64,000 bases of DNA from Okapia johnstoni (Eukaryota > Chordata > Mammalia > Artiodactyla > Giraffidae), in assembly GCA_024291935.2 (NCBI GenBank), contig JAGTYA010000025.1:8949501-9013500 (forward strand), written 5' to 3'. The notes beneath the pieces are model-generated. The model worked only from the letters and a program-made list of their open reading frames with translations, ran no database searches and was not told the DNA's origin. Made by a program: the position numbers and the translations under genes. Of the stretch, positions 48,456-59,671 are shown in pieces (the stretch's first letter is position 1; the number at the start of each line of letters is the position of its first letter).

Positions 48456-48810
48456 ACATTCTAGACCTCTGAGTTAGAGTCAATAAGCCTAAAAGTTACT
48501 TCCTTTGGCATACAAGTTTTGTTCTATAAAGTACCTTTACTAGAGAACTGAAAAGTCAAAACAGATCTTCATCTCTGATTTATTCCTACTTTTCCATCCC
48601 GTATCATTCCCTTGATAGTGAATAAAATATTCCCTTGATAGCATCAGCTACCAAACTGACACTAAATACACAAACGAGGAAGATCTCTATTGGTTTTCAT
48701 TTACAAAATACAATTTTCAAGGTTTTTGTTTTTAGGAAAACAGACATTATTTTACTAGTCCTCCCAAGCAGACTTGAGGACTTTCAATTTTATCTTGAAT
48801 TATTTTTAAA

Positions 48811-48971
48811 AGTATTTATTTATTCATTTATTTGGCTGCACTGGGTCTCAGCTGTGGCATATGGGATCTTGAGTTATGGCATATGGGATCCAGTTCCCCG
48901 ATGCGGGATTGAACCCAGACCCCACTGCACTGGGAGCCTGGAGTTCCAGCCACCGGACCATGAGGGAAGTC
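48811..48971 (-). repeat. CHR-type tRNA-derived SINE
   Basis: Reverse complement with poly-T-rich start, 'ttggctgcactgggtctcag', box-B-like gggattgaaccc and 'gaccatgagggaagtc'. It carries a near-exact internal repeat, atggcatatgggatc (48857-48872 and 48876-48891 region). Confidence 0.8.
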
Positions 48972-48984
48972 ACTTTATTTATAT

Positions 48985-49055
48985 TCTTTCAATTTTTATT
49001 TTTAATTGGAGGATAATTGCTTTACAATTTGTGTTCGATTCAGCCATACAACAAT
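48985..49055 (-). repeat. Possible LINE 3' UTR fragment
   Basis: 'tttttaattggaggataattgctttacaattt' is a text I remember as common in ruminant genomes beside LINE 3' ends. Family not certain. Confidence 0.35.
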
Positions 49056-49633
49056 ATCTCTATTTTTAATTCTAACACTGTCGGTAAATTCTACCCACTC
49101 GTCTATTGTCAATTCCATTTCCACAGTTACCAATTCAGTTCAGTCCTTTAAAAGAGGGCCTACTACTACTACGTACGATAGTCACTACTCAATCCGGCCC
49201 ATATCCTAACAATTCCCTGAACTAGTGACTTCTCAAGGTATAATTCCTTCATTATTAATGGCCTATCACAGTAGGAGTCACCTCCTCACTTCCACCTACT
49301 TCTCCTGGTCTAGGGGTACCATCTTGTGGTCAGCAACAGGAATTATCCTTCCCATTACCTCGTTTCTTTCCCCTTTGGTAGAACATTACACCTAGGCTTT
49401 CTGGTTTTGCACACAGCTCAATTAATTCAATCTTACAAACCTCCCTTTCATTTGAACAGAGCAGAATGCCATCCTGCAGTAATTTACCACAGACAGTAGT
49501 GTTCCTTATTTATAAACCCTGGGGAATTCACACACGCTGTCTACAAGCTATTTGTTACTGAATGAGAAAGAAAGGGTTTTAGTCTACACCTTCGACAAAG
49601 CCACTTAACATGACCATTTTAAAAGCTACATAT

Positions 49634-49679
49634 AAACACAGTAAGTTTATTTAAAAAAAAAAAAAAAAAAAACACAGTA
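49634..49679 (+). repeat. A-tract flanked by a 10-base direct repeat
   Basis: aaacacagta occurs at 49634-49643 and 49670-49679. Between them are agtttattt and a long A run. It looks like an almost completely 5'-truncated retroinsertion, or a slipped A/T tract. Confidence 0.5.
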
Positions 49680-50229
49680 GGCCCCAAATGGAGTTGCTTT
49701 TGCTAATTCTCACATCATCAAACTGAGAATTAAATTACAGTTTTTTGCCTCTCCCAGAAATGGACTCAAACCAACCAACCAGGAACTTCTGATTAGCATT
49801 AGTTAGGTATCCTTTGCCATCCTCTATAGGAAAGTAACCTAGCAATAACCAATACACTTTTTGGACGAGTGTAACTTCCTTGTTCCTGGTTCCTTCTGCC
49901 TAGAAGTCTTTCATTTTGTACAGTTCTTCAGAGTTTGTTTCTATTTGCTCAGACTGAATGCTGCCCAATTCATGAATCGTCAAATAAAGTCAATAAAGAT
50001 TCAGTTCAATTTTGCTTTTTTGAAAAGTACTAACACTTAGACCACACAACCTAAGTTTAAATAAGACATACAGATCAAATTCTCATTAGTAAGAACTGGT
50101 TCAAGTATTGCTCCTCACCCATCAGGCACAGTAGACGGGTGGCTACTGCTTACAGCCTAACGTGCACTATCATTTTCTCCCCTTTAACAATGCCAAAAAA
50201 AATCCAACTTCCGTAACTTTTCCTCATAG

Positions 50230-50510
50230 TACAGGTCTTTGAGACCTTACCCTTTGCTCTTCCCCCAGGTCTCCCTTCAGAGGTTTGGTCTGCTCCCTCA
50301 CATCCTTCAGGTCTTTGCTTGTACATCACTGAGGTCTTCCCTGAACACTCTGCTTAAAACTTCCCTCCCTAGAAATCTTTATCTTCTTACGCAACTGTCA
50401 TATCGTGAACTTTACTTATACGTTTTGTTTACCTCTTCTTAAACTTCTCCAGAGCGAGTATTTTTGTTTGTTTGATTCACTCATATATTCTCAGCGCCTA
50501 AGAATGTGGT
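50230..50510 (+). repeat. L2 LINE fragment
   Basis: Sense L2 blocks: 'ggtttggtctgctccctcacatccttcaggtctttgc', 'cactgaggtcttccctgaacactctg' and 'ttcactcatatattctcagcgcctaag'. Confidence 0.6.
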
Positions 50511-50690
50511 GGGCAAAGTATGGGCCGAGGCCCAGACACTATTCACCAGTCAAACCCCGGCTAGCCCATTTATTTACATATTATGGGTGACTGCTTTCAT
50601 GCTCCGACACAGCTGAGTAGTTGCAAGACAGAGCCTACGGTGGAAGATACTTAACAATGACTACTTAACAGACAAAGTGTGCAGATCCCT
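50505..50690 (+). repeat. Old DNA-transposon-like fragment
   Basis: 'gtgggcaaagtatgggccgaggccc', 'catttatttacatattatgggtgactgctttcatgctccg' and 'gctgagtagttgcaagacagagcc' match a common mammalian interspersed repeat that I believe is a non-autonomous DNA element. I cannot name the family with confidence. Confidence 0.5.
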
Positions 50691-50859
50691 TACCTAACAC
50701 AATGGTAGGTCAGACACTCAGTGTAACAATTACTGAACAAATGTATGAGCAAACAAACACAGGGGGAAACGTCTCCGATCCCACAGCACTTTATAAAGAT
50801 ACAATGGAAGAGCGTCTAAACCGAGCGATCACTATGAAGCCCTCCCCAGTCTGGCCGCC

Positions 50860-51130
50860 TGTGACCTCTCTTACGCCATCTTGTGCTACTGTCCCCCAGA
50901 GAGCCAGCCTCACTAATTTTCTTCTTCTCCACACTGCTCTTTCTATTTACCTTACCTTATACACGTCAGGCAGGGAATGTCAATTTTGTTCTCCTTCACC
51001 ATCTTTCATCGTATTCATTTCATCCGCCTTCAGTAAGCCTTAATGGCACAAAGTTTTGCCTGTTTCATTTCCTGGTGTATCTAGTATTCTATGTACTCCT
51101 AGAAAAATGCCTAGTACATAAGTGGTATTT
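50860..51130 (+). repeat. Possible L2 LINE fragment
   Basis: 'gcctcactaattttcttcttctcc' and 'gaaaaatgcctagtacataag' resemble L2 sense text. Diverged. Confidence 0.4.
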
Positions 51131-51203
51131 AATCCAGGCAAGATCATACTGGAATGAAAGATTACTCCATTTCCTAGAAATCCAAGGGCCAAAGTACTGG
51201 ATG

Positions 51204-51245
51204 CGTGCTCAGTCGCTCTGTCGTGTCTGACTGTGACCCCCTGTA
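51204..51245 (-). repeat. Bov-tA/BovB terminal fragment (about 40 bases)
   Basis: cgtgctcagtcgctctgtcgtgtctgac is the shared terminal sequence of these families; only this end survives. Confidence 0.8.
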
Positions 51246-51289
51246 AGGATTGGCACGAGGAGTAAGACACACCCCTACCCTTAGGTAAT

Positions 51290-51945
51290 TCTTCTTCCTG
51301 CTCCCACCATCACGTCTTTGATCCAAACCACTGTCATCTCTCATCTGGACACGACAACCTTCTGGCTCATCTATCTGCATCCCACCTGGACCCACTCCAA
51401 TCCACTCTTCACACCATAAACACAGTGATATTTTCTAATCACAGAGGTGAAACCGTCCCCTTTGCTTAAAATGCTTTGATACTACTCATTCCTCTTAAAT
51501 GGAGAAAAACTCCTTAACACCGTCTACAAACCTCTGTATGAACTCCTTCCTACCTCCCTCTCCAGCCTTAACCACTGTGTGCTTGCATGTACACGCACAC
51601 ACACCTGCCACCCCATCCCTCATACTCAGTAAACATCCTTCCATCTTAGCACCTTTGTACCTGTAGTTCTCATCCCATCACCTAATTACCTTAGCTTACC
51701 CTCCAGATCTTTGTCATTTCCTCACAGAAGTGACATTCTTAACTAGGTCATAAGTTCCTATAAGAGGCTCTAGTAGCATGTGTCACGGTTGAAACTTTAG
51801 ATTTGCTCAGTGATATTGCCCCATCTGATAATAAACTCCATGAGAGTAAGGATCACATCTTTTTCTGTTCATCACAGTATCCACAGTGACTGGAACATCT
51901 CATCATATGTTTGCTGAACGGAATGACTGAATGAAAGCATAAGTC
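51290..51945 (+). repeat. L2 LINE ORF2 C-terminus and 3' end
   Basis: Ordered sense blocks: 'caaaccactgtcatctctcatctgg', 'tttgcttaaaatgctttgatac', 'cctttgtacctgtagttctcatcc', 'gataataaactccatgagagtaagg' and 'gtttgctgaacggaatgactgaatg'. No open frame. Lies 0.7 kb downstream of the TMCC1 exon in the sense of transcription. Confidence 0.7.
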
Positions 51946-51999
51946 AAGATACGGAAAAAAGGAAAAACTTTAGAGGAAAAATAAAAAGCATGAGAAAGG

Positions 52000-52290
52000 A
52001 GTACTAGCTGTTAAGTTGTAGGAGGTAAAGAAGTCCACATGGGGTAAATCATGGGAGGTCCTGAGTATCATTTTAAGGAACTTTCTTTGCCCCTCAGGTA
52101 ATGATGGAGCCAGTGACGGCTTTTTAAGTGGTGGAAATGACAATGACTTGTTCAGTATTTCAGATAGCTCTCACAAGCTGTGTCCAGCATGGAGAAAAAA
52201 AGAATTTGAAAGGGCAGTGAGACAGATGAAGGCCTAAATTAGGGCACTGATTTAGGACTGGAGAATGGGGTCAACCTTGGGGGTCACATC
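52000..52290 (-). repeat. L2 LINE fragment
   Basis: Reverse-complement L2: 'gtcctgagtatcattttaaggaac', 'ggtaatgatggagccagtgac', 'ggaaatgacaatgacttg' and 'gtgagacagatgaaggcc'. Confidence 0.5.
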
Positions 52291-52630
52291 ATTAAGGAGC
52301 AAGAGCAATCCAGATAGCTCTAAGCTTGCCGACTGGGGTGACTGGGGGCTCCAGAAATTCGGATTCAGTAATTCTTAAAACTCGTGGGCTGACTGCCCTG
52401 GAATCATCTGAGGCAGTATGTTAGGAAGCAAACAGGAATATAATTAGAAGCATTCATTATTAGCTATGATGATTACTATTCATCCCACTTATTTAATGAA
52501 AAGGGAAACTATCTTTGGCCACAGCCTCAGGGTACTTGATGAGATACTTCTTTTCAGTCACCCAGACAAAGTGTGCAGAGTAGTAGATAAAAAGCACAAG
52601 AAGTTAACAGGTAATCTAACAGAAACTTAC

Positions 52631-53203
52631 CCTCTCTGCAGACGCCTCATCCCCCGGCAGACACGCAGCAGCAGCAGCGGCGGCACAAGCTATTTCCATC
52701 ACCGCGGAGCTGGAAGGAGCGTCAGTAGTGGATGAAGACCTGGGTCGGCCGGACTGCATGACAGTTGCCATCTCCTGGCCAGATTTCCTGTTGATCTGGG
52801 GACTTCCCTTTGGGGCCTCTGGCTTGCCCCGCCTGCTGTGCAGGCTCGTCCCTCTCTTCATCTTGGGCGGCACGCGGATCTGCTGCAGGACACGATTCAG
52901 AGCTGTGGGGTGGGTGGGGACACCATCAGTCTCAGCACACGCGTTCTGGCTTTCCAGATCCATTTCAGGCTCTGGGTCTGCCTGAATCTGTTGCACATCG
53001 TGGGGAGACACGGACGACCTCCTGCGCTGGTGCTGGAAGAGATGCTTCAAGCCTTGGCCAATCACGTTAATGTTCTCCAAAGCATTGTGGGTCATTTTAG
53101 ACAACTTTTGTTCTGATTCTGTTTGCTTTCTGGCCTCTGCATCTTGGGATTTGCCTCCGGGATCAGGGTCCTCAAATAACTGTTCACTGCCCGAAGGCTC
53201 CAT
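52631..53203 (-). CDS. TMCC1: TMCC1 long-isoform N-terminal coding exon (191 codons, 5' part of gene)
   Basis: The translation matches, from memory, the N-terminus of mammalian TMCC1 (about 653 aa), starting MEPSGSEQLFEDPDPGG and ending DEASAER just before a donor agg|gtaagt (52625-52630). TMCC1 is an ER-membrane protein with coiled coils and two C-terminal membrane segments, reported to act at ER-endosome contacts where endosomes divide. Those domains lie in later exons outside this window. Visible in these 191 residues: an acidic, soluble start; a short amphipathic-looking stretch at about 44-58; a basic, serine-rich RRRSS at 60-64; further basic/serine patches (RGTS, RRGK, RPRSSS at 153-158); and seven alanines at 174-180. 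No signal peptide or membrane segment is seen, as expected for a cytosolic N-terminus. ATG 53203 is chosen because TAA lies in frame upstream (53267-53269) within the likely leader, although the start context (ctgATGg) is only moderate. Confidence 0.96.
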
Positions 53204-53330
53204 CAGTAGACTTAATGTGCTTATTTGCAAACTCAAAATTTTTTTTAACACACCACGACTGTCAAATTAGGTAGGCATTGCTTCGATAGTAACTACACAT
53301 GCAGCTGTGAGACGAAGGCTTCATGCCTAT
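53204..53330 (-). other. TMCC1: TMCC1 5' leader in the same exon, with candidate acceptors
   Basis: The best acceptor seen is an uninterrupted run of about 18 T on the minus strand followed by aacattag, AG at 53331-53332, making 53330 the exon start. A weaker alternative is tttgacag, AG at 53259-53260, starting the exon at 53258. In the first case the leader contains the stop codon in frame with the TMCC1 start and a 20-codon upstream ORF. In the second case both are removed. Confidence 0.55.
53262..53324 (-). other. Candidate upstream ORF in TMCC1 leader
   Basis: An ATG with G at -3 (ggcATGa) opens a 20-codon frame ending in TGA at 53262-53264, 58 bases before the TMCC1 start and out of frame with it. 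It exists in mRNA only if the acceptor at 53331 is used. It would be expected to reduce initiation at the TMCC1 start. The encoded peptide has no recognisable motif. Confidence 0.4.
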
Positions 53331-54126
53331 CTAATGTTAAAAAAAAAAAAAAAAAAGCTCATATTATAAATCCATGCAGAAACTCCAGTGTTAAAACAAC
53401 GAAAAACATGCCACTAGCCAAAGAAATAGACACTATCATTAAGCAATCTTTAATCAGAAGATTAAAAGATAGTTTTCTAGATAGTGGGTAACGATTATTT
53501 TCCAGAATAGGGAAAAAGCTCCAAAACAAGTACAAAGAAAATGAAAACAGCATTGTTAAAAAAAAACCCTGTAAGTTGTAATATGAAGAAAAACTAAATA
53601 CTAGAAGAGTCATCTTGGGATGGAAACCATAATAATATTTGAGAGAACAGCCATTACTTGGGGACTCAAGAGAGAACAGAGCACAGAGCATTCAATACAG
53701 ACAGTCTAGCTGAGGCAATTTAAATGATTCCTCTCAGTCACAACCATAGTTAATTATCTGTATGCTGAAGCTCAATACAGAAAATTCAAAGAATAATCAT
53801 GAAACGTGGATATCCCAACCTAACTGCATTGTGGATTTTAATGGAAAAGAGGAATTTCTAGTTATCATTTATATTCATCAAGGTCACTGGCAACTAGAAG
53901 CGACAGGTTTGCTCTTTTGAGAAGAAAATGGAAACTAAAACCTTATAGGTTGGATTCTCTGCTGGAGCACAAACGACCTTTCGGTACAATGAGTACATGA
54001 TCCAGAAAGAAACTGTCTTCAGAGACTAGAGCTTGGCTCAGAACCAGCGAACAAGGAAAGAGACTCAAAGGAATCCCTTTCTTTGAAAAGGGTCAACCCT
54101 GACAGTCGACAGAGGTTGCCCATGTA

Positions 54127-54448
54127 CAGTCCATCCTCCATATGCACGGGTTCCACATCTGCAGATTCAACCAACCTCAGATGGAAAACATTTGGGGTGA
54201 AGGAGTTCTAGGATGATCCAAAGAGCAAAACCTGAATTTGCCATGCTCCCAGCAACTGTTTTCATAGCATTTATTTACGTCATACTAGGTATTATAAATG
54301 CTCTAGAGATGATTTAAGGTATATGGGAGGATGCACATGGTTCTATGCAAATACTATGCCATTTCATATAAGAGACATGAGCATCTGAGGATTTCGTTAT
54401 CTGCAGGAGTCCTGGAACCAGTCCTCCATGGGTACCAGGGGATGGCTA
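54127..54448 (+). mobile_element. Tigger/MER-like DNA transposon, non-autonomous
   Basis: The ends are imperfect inverted repeats: cagtccatcctccatatgca at the left and the complement in ccatgggtaccaggggatgg near the right. Internal blocks, 'gcaactgttttcatagc', 'gtattataaatgctctagagatgatttaagg' and 'gatgcacatggttctatgcaaatac', match a TcMar-type element I remember. TA flanks both ends (54125-54126 and 54449-54450), the typical mariner-family target duplication. No transposase is encoded. Confidence 0.75.
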
Positions 54449-54450
54449 TA

Positions 54451-57377
54451 TTCACAAACTCAAAAGCAAAGAAGTGACACAGTAACTGGGTATGACTAAA
54501 AAGGAGAGAAAAAGAAAGGTCAAATAGCAACCAACACCAACATTAAGTTCAGGAAATTAAAAGGAAGTTGAAACTAAGAGATGTAAGGTCAACACAATTG
54601 CCATAGTTACGGAAGTCACATGCCAAAGAAAGGGAGGGTGTGGTAGGGATGAGATTTCTCATAATAGAAAACTTTTTTAAAAAAATTGAGTTTCTGCAAA
54701 TATCTAAAACAAAACTGCATTAATGTACAGAACCTGCTAGAGAGGACAAAATGCGGTACGTGAAGTTCTTTATTTCTATATTTTACCTCAACCTTTCGTT
54801 CAAAGGGCTTTAAAACTCCCTGCGGTACACCAAGGACTTTGAACAGTTTGAAGTCACTACTAGGTCACTACCAAGTCTGAAGCACTTAGGGCGGTCATGG
54901 TCTGGGCATATGCAGAAAGACCTCTGGCCACCAAACAGCAATCTGAAAGGCATAAATCAGTTGAATTTAAGAGGTCACTGTGACCTCCAGGCTGCTAGAG
55001 TCCAAAGGGACAGGAATGCAAATCCATCAGACCTTTCTTCCTGGTAACTTCTCTCCGATGACCTTCTCACCATGAACGTGGATGGGCGCCGTCACTGTGG
55101 CTTTGCGGACCACACTCTTTCATGCCTGTCTTCCCATCTCCTAACCTCTTCATAAACCATGTTGACAGGGTTAAAGATCTTTAACCAGTACCTTCCTACT
55201 ATCTAAATACCACAAAATTCTTTGCTCCCAAACTAGGTAAATGAGGAGCAGCCACGAGGATGGGAAATTTCACTGCTTTTCACTCAAATTCTCTGTGGCC
55301 ACACCAAAAACCTGCCACACCACTGGGGCCTCTCACCCTTTTCCTGACTCTGTGTTGCTTTTATTTTTCCTTTTCCCTTTGGGAGAGCCAAGAAGAGAGG
55401 CCCTTAATCCTTCCGACATGAACAACTGTTTCGGGCTATATGGAGTTTTCTGGGGCTCCTTGTGGGCAAAAATGTTGTCAACAGTATATGTATTTAATTA
55501 TCCTCACCTTCCCTCATGAGTTTCTAGCGCAAACGAACAGTTATTGAATTATTTTCACTCTTCAAAGCACTGAGCTTCTCAGACAAAAACGGCTGTGTAA
55601 CCAAGATAATCCAGTAACTGTATATCAATTAACCTCTTTTTGCACTGGGATATTTAGACCCCGAGAAGACAGAAGATGTGAAAGCAGCAGGCTGATAATG
55701 AGGAAGTGATTTACTTTTTGTCCTTATTTATATTGCATTAGCTAAATAATACAACAGATTTTTTTGTTGCTGCTGTTTTTGAAAGTAAAATATATAAAAT
55801 AAGTTTCTCCCATGAGAGTAAAAGATACCATAAGAGAGGAATGGTGTCAAGGTTCGTTAGAAAACCAAACAATCTACTTGGCTCATATATAAACATACAA
55901 GGAATTTATTACTCAACAGATCAACTTCACTGGGCAGTGTTATAAACTAATCAGGTAGTCACCTGCTTCTTGGTTTTAAAAAATGGAGAATATGGTACAT
56001 TTTTAAATGTCAGTATCCTCATTTGAGATTTTATTAGCATGTCTATATCATTTATTCTCATATAATTCAAAAGGATGATGAATTATTAAGATATGCCAGC
56101 ATTTGGAGAAAACCCTAGAAACAGAGTGTTGATTCCACGCCAAAGCTTGCATAGGCTATCTGCATGGCTGCACAGATTACCTAGTAGAGTAGTAGTCAAT
56201 TCTGGGATTTCTAAAGGCAAAACACATCTTCATGATACTAACAGAAGCTTACCTAACACAGAACACAAAAGAAACCTAAACTGAGCTTTAAGCATCAAAT
56301 TGTTAGATAAGAATTTTGAAAAACAACCTGTTGCACTGACTGTAAAATGTAATGCTATAATCATATAAAACTTGTGACAGGAAGAAAGCAGCACTAAAAT
56401 AATTCAATAATGTGAATGTTTTTTAGGACTCCCCTATTGTCTTCTGTAAGACAGTAGGAAAATTCAAATGAATAATAACTGTTGTTCAGCTTATAAAACT
56501 TCCCAAACCACCGTACTGCAATCTCTGGTTTAACATGAACAAGTTCAACTGTAAAGCTAAGTGTTCTTTCATAAGAAGGAAATGTTGGCTTCTCTTTTAT
56601 TCACAGGGCTTCTCTGAAAAGTAAAGTCTTTCTAAGTAAACCTGAGGAAACCAGTAACAAGTAAAGGGAACAAAAGGATATGGGAGAAAGGGGGCAGGAG
56701 GAAGGGGTGAAAAGTGGGGGGAAAAGAGGAGGAAATGGTAGCCACTGACAAACCAGGTATTTCAGAAAACTTCGTTAAATTCTCAGAATTTTTAACAATT
56801 TTCTACAACAGTTTTGGGAAAAAAAAATCAAATTATATATGAATTATCTTTCTTTTTTTTTCAAGTTGTTATTCCCAACTTTTTAGTTTTCTTGATAGAC
56901 ACAGTGACCAAAGCTTTTTGGTTTGGCTATGAACCAAATTATTTCACTGACGCTAACGAGTTGGATACTTGCCTTTATCACTCTTCCTCAAGCACTTCTA
57001 AGGTGTTCTGGGATCCTTTGAGGGAAAGCTGAAAAGCAAACATTAAGAATTACAAAGTAGGAAACTTAGAAGAGGGGAATTTATTTATATAAACATAGGA
57101 AAAAACTGAGCATACACGTAACAAAATGGTAACATTTCTCTCTCAGTGGTAGTAGTGCAGGGTGATTTTTTCTAGTGTTTTTCAGTATTTTCTCATTTTG
57201 CAAAGAAATAATGAAAAAAAAACTAGAATCAAGAAAAAACACTTTGGGGAAAAAGTAACTTGTCAATAATTGAAAAAAGAAAGTAGCCTATTTCATAAAT
57301 ATTTTTACACTGTGATACTGAATTAGGAATGGCCAGTCTATGAATTCTAATCTTAAAGTAAAATGAAACGCAAAATA
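54451..57377. other. Unannotated sequence
   Basis: No young repeat, coding exon or RNA gene recognised. A purine-rich stretch (gggagaaagggggcagg and following) lies at about 56690-56745. Short frames in it have no domain. Confidence 0.45.
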
Positions 57378-57563
57378 AGTGTGTTAGTCGCTCAGTCATG
57401 TCTGATTCTTTGCGACCCCGTGGACTACAGCCCGCCAGGCTCCTCTGTCCACAGGATTCTCCAGGCCGGAATACTGGATTGGGTTGCCGTTCCTACTCCA
57501 GGGGATCTTCCTGACCCAGGGATTGAATCCGGGCCTCCCACATTGCAGGCAGATTCCTTACCA
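57378..57563 (-). repeat. Bov-tA SINE
   Basis: Minus-strand copy from gtgttagtcgctcagtcatg to gcagattccttacc. It lacks the outermost bases of the tRNA-like head and has a small deletion near ccgttcctactcc. Confidence 0.94.
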
Positions 57564-57789
57564 ACATGAAAAGAAGTATAATTTTATAAGCAAGTATCTT
57601 TCAAGTAGCTTCCAATTCTCCATCCACAATTTTGTGTTCAAAAGCAACTCTTAAAAGCTATGTCTACCATGAATAATTGAGGCGCAAGATGCACCAAAAT
57701 GGAAAATTCCCTGGAAAAAAGCCATTACCAGAGGCAATACACTTAGGCACGCGTTTGGGGGGCATCTGCTTTGTGCTTCGAATTACACA

Positions 57790-58130
57790 AACAAAGCATC
57801 CTATCTTACTTTCAAGGAACTAACCTAGGATGGAAAGTAAGTTTACATACTTGAAGCTTGAGAGAAACAGCACAAAACAACATAATTAGGTGCTAGAATG
57901 TGTAAGGACAGCTATGATTACATCAGAAGTGGAAGAAATCAGATTACATTTGCCTCCAAAAGTTTCAGAAGAAAGAATCTTTCGCTGAACTTTGAAAGAT
58001 GAGAAGATGGATGAATAAGCAGGAAGATATAGGCCAAGACTCCCAGCTACAGACCAGTAAACACAGCACAGAGCAGTATACATGCTATACGTCGGGGGGC
58101 CAGTGAAGAGGCCAGATGACTGTACTGGGG
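57790..58130 (-). repeat. L2 LINE fragment
   Basis: Reverse-complement L2: 'ttactttcaaggaactaacctagg', 'cgctgaactttgaaagatgag' and 'gatgaataagcaggaagatatagg'. Confidence 0.5.
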
Positions 58131-58339
58131 GATACTCATTCTGAGTCATCTGGAGAACTGAGCGGCTGGTGGGCAGATGTGAGGGAGGACTTTCCATCTT
58201 TAATTTTTTCTACCTTTCGAACTGTATACATTATGACTATTCTTATATTGGGAAAAAATAAACTTACGTATTTGAAAAAAAGAAAGTAAATACACGTTTT
58301 AATCTCAAGAGTTAACATTTAAAAATGGTAGAAAAGGAT

Positions 58340-59180
58340 ATAACTATTGTGCTAACAGAAAGGAAAAACAATTAAAATATGCAAATAAATACAAAAAGGA
58401 GGGAAAGCAAGATTGCAGATAAGACATATAAAAAGGAAAATATAAAATATCAAATCCAAACCCAAATATTCCAATAATTATATTAAATATAAGTGGACCA
58501 AAAGAAAAAGATTATCATACTAAATAAAAAACGGAAATCCCTGGTGGTCCAGTGGTTAGGACTCGGCACTTTCACAGCAGTGGCCTGGTTCATTCCCTGG
58601 TTGGGGAACTAAGATCCCACAAGCCCTGTGATGTGGCCAAAAAAAACCAAAAAATTCCTCTATTATGATGCGTAAAAGAATCATGCCAAATATAGAGAAC
58701 AATTAAAATAAAATGTATAGAAAGGGTTAACAAACATAATCTAAACAAAAGCTGCTCAAGCTTTATTAGTAGTACTCAAAGCAGACTATAATTCAAAAAG
58801 CATTAACAGAGGTAATATAATTCATAGGATTAAATGCAGAATTCATCAGAAAGACATAACTTAAAATTTATATGCAAGTAATAACACAGCCTCCAAATGC
58901 ATAAAGCACAACTTAGCAGAACTACAAGAAGTGAAATATATCTATAATCATAATGGAGAAGTTTTTAACATCTCTCATAATTGATAGAATAAATGACCTA
59001 AATCGGAGGAAAAACAGAGTTACAGATTTGAATAGCATGGTTAACAAACTGGGGACCTAAACAGACATTTGTATGAGACAGTACCTAATAACTGCAGAAT
59101 ACTCTATCAAGCTCAAAGAGATCACTTACAAAAAGTGACCCATATGCTGAGCTCTAAAGCAAGTCTCACAAGTTATTCTT
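58340..59180 (+). repeat. L1 LINE, ORF2 endonuclease region
   Basis: Diverged L1 sense text: 'aattatattaaatataagtggacc', 'ttattagtagtactcaaagcagac', 'attcatcagaaagacataac', 'ctctcataattgatagaataaatg', 'gcagaatactctatcaagc' and 'cccatatgctgagctctaaagcaagtctcac'. This corresponds to part of the ORF2 endonuclease domain. Frames are broken. Interrupted by a CHR SINE at 58533. Confidence 0.65.
58533..58650 (+). repeat. CHR-type tRNA-derived SINE nested in L1
   Basis: gaaatccctggtggtccag, 'gtggttaggactcggcac', 'cattccctggttggggaac', 'taagatcccacaagcc' and 'gatgtggccaaaaaaa'. The box-B position has lost a base (ggttcattccc). Confidence 0.9.
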
Positions 59181-59671
59181 CAACCACAACATGGACTCCT
59201 CTCCTAAGGTTCAGAAAGAGTGGATGAAACCACACTCTCCCCACCATCCACAATGTCTCCTGACCCAACCTGGAGGCAATGCAACAGGGATGGAGCAACA
59301 CAGAGGCTGGACAAGCATCTAAAATCCTAGAGGTAAAGCTTTCTTTCTAACCAAAGGAAATACAGCCCCAAGAGCATGAAAGAATTCCACTGCAGTGAGG
59401 AAGATTAAATCACAAATTTTGACCAATTGCTGAAGACTGAATGTGGACTAGCATGAGAGTGCAAAGTCTTGAGGGACTGCAATCATGGGAGGGTCTCTAC
59501 CCTATTACAGGCTTTTCTGCCAGGAACCTCAAAAAGCTGTGTGTGGGGTGGGCGGGGGGGAGTGGGGATAGAATCTGAGAGAATGCAAAGAAGCTCCTTA
59601 TCGCTGCCCCCACCCTTGTGGAGCTTGGCAGTCAAAGCCAATCAGCCCAGATCTATCTCCCCTATTAGCTC
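59181..59671. other. Unannotated sequence
   Basis: No repeat family or coding exon recognised. A G-rich run (gggtgggcggggggga) lies near 59546-59561. Confidence 0.45.

Larger units (their letters stand above)
27085..52630 (-). other. TMCC1: TMCC1 intron between the long-isoform exon and the internal promoter
   Basis: For long-isoform transcripts this whole interval, plus the short first exon and the sequence below it, is one intron opened by the donor at 52625-52630. No further TMCC1 coding exon was found in it. Its content is mostly transposable elements, listed individually. Confidence 0.8.

Noticed and set aside
53204..53251. Extending the TMCC1 protein upstream of ATG 53203 to a GTG at 53251
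   Set aside because: There is no ATG in this extension, and the TMCC1 N-terminus as I remember it begins at the MEPSG methionine. A TAA lies just upstream in frame.
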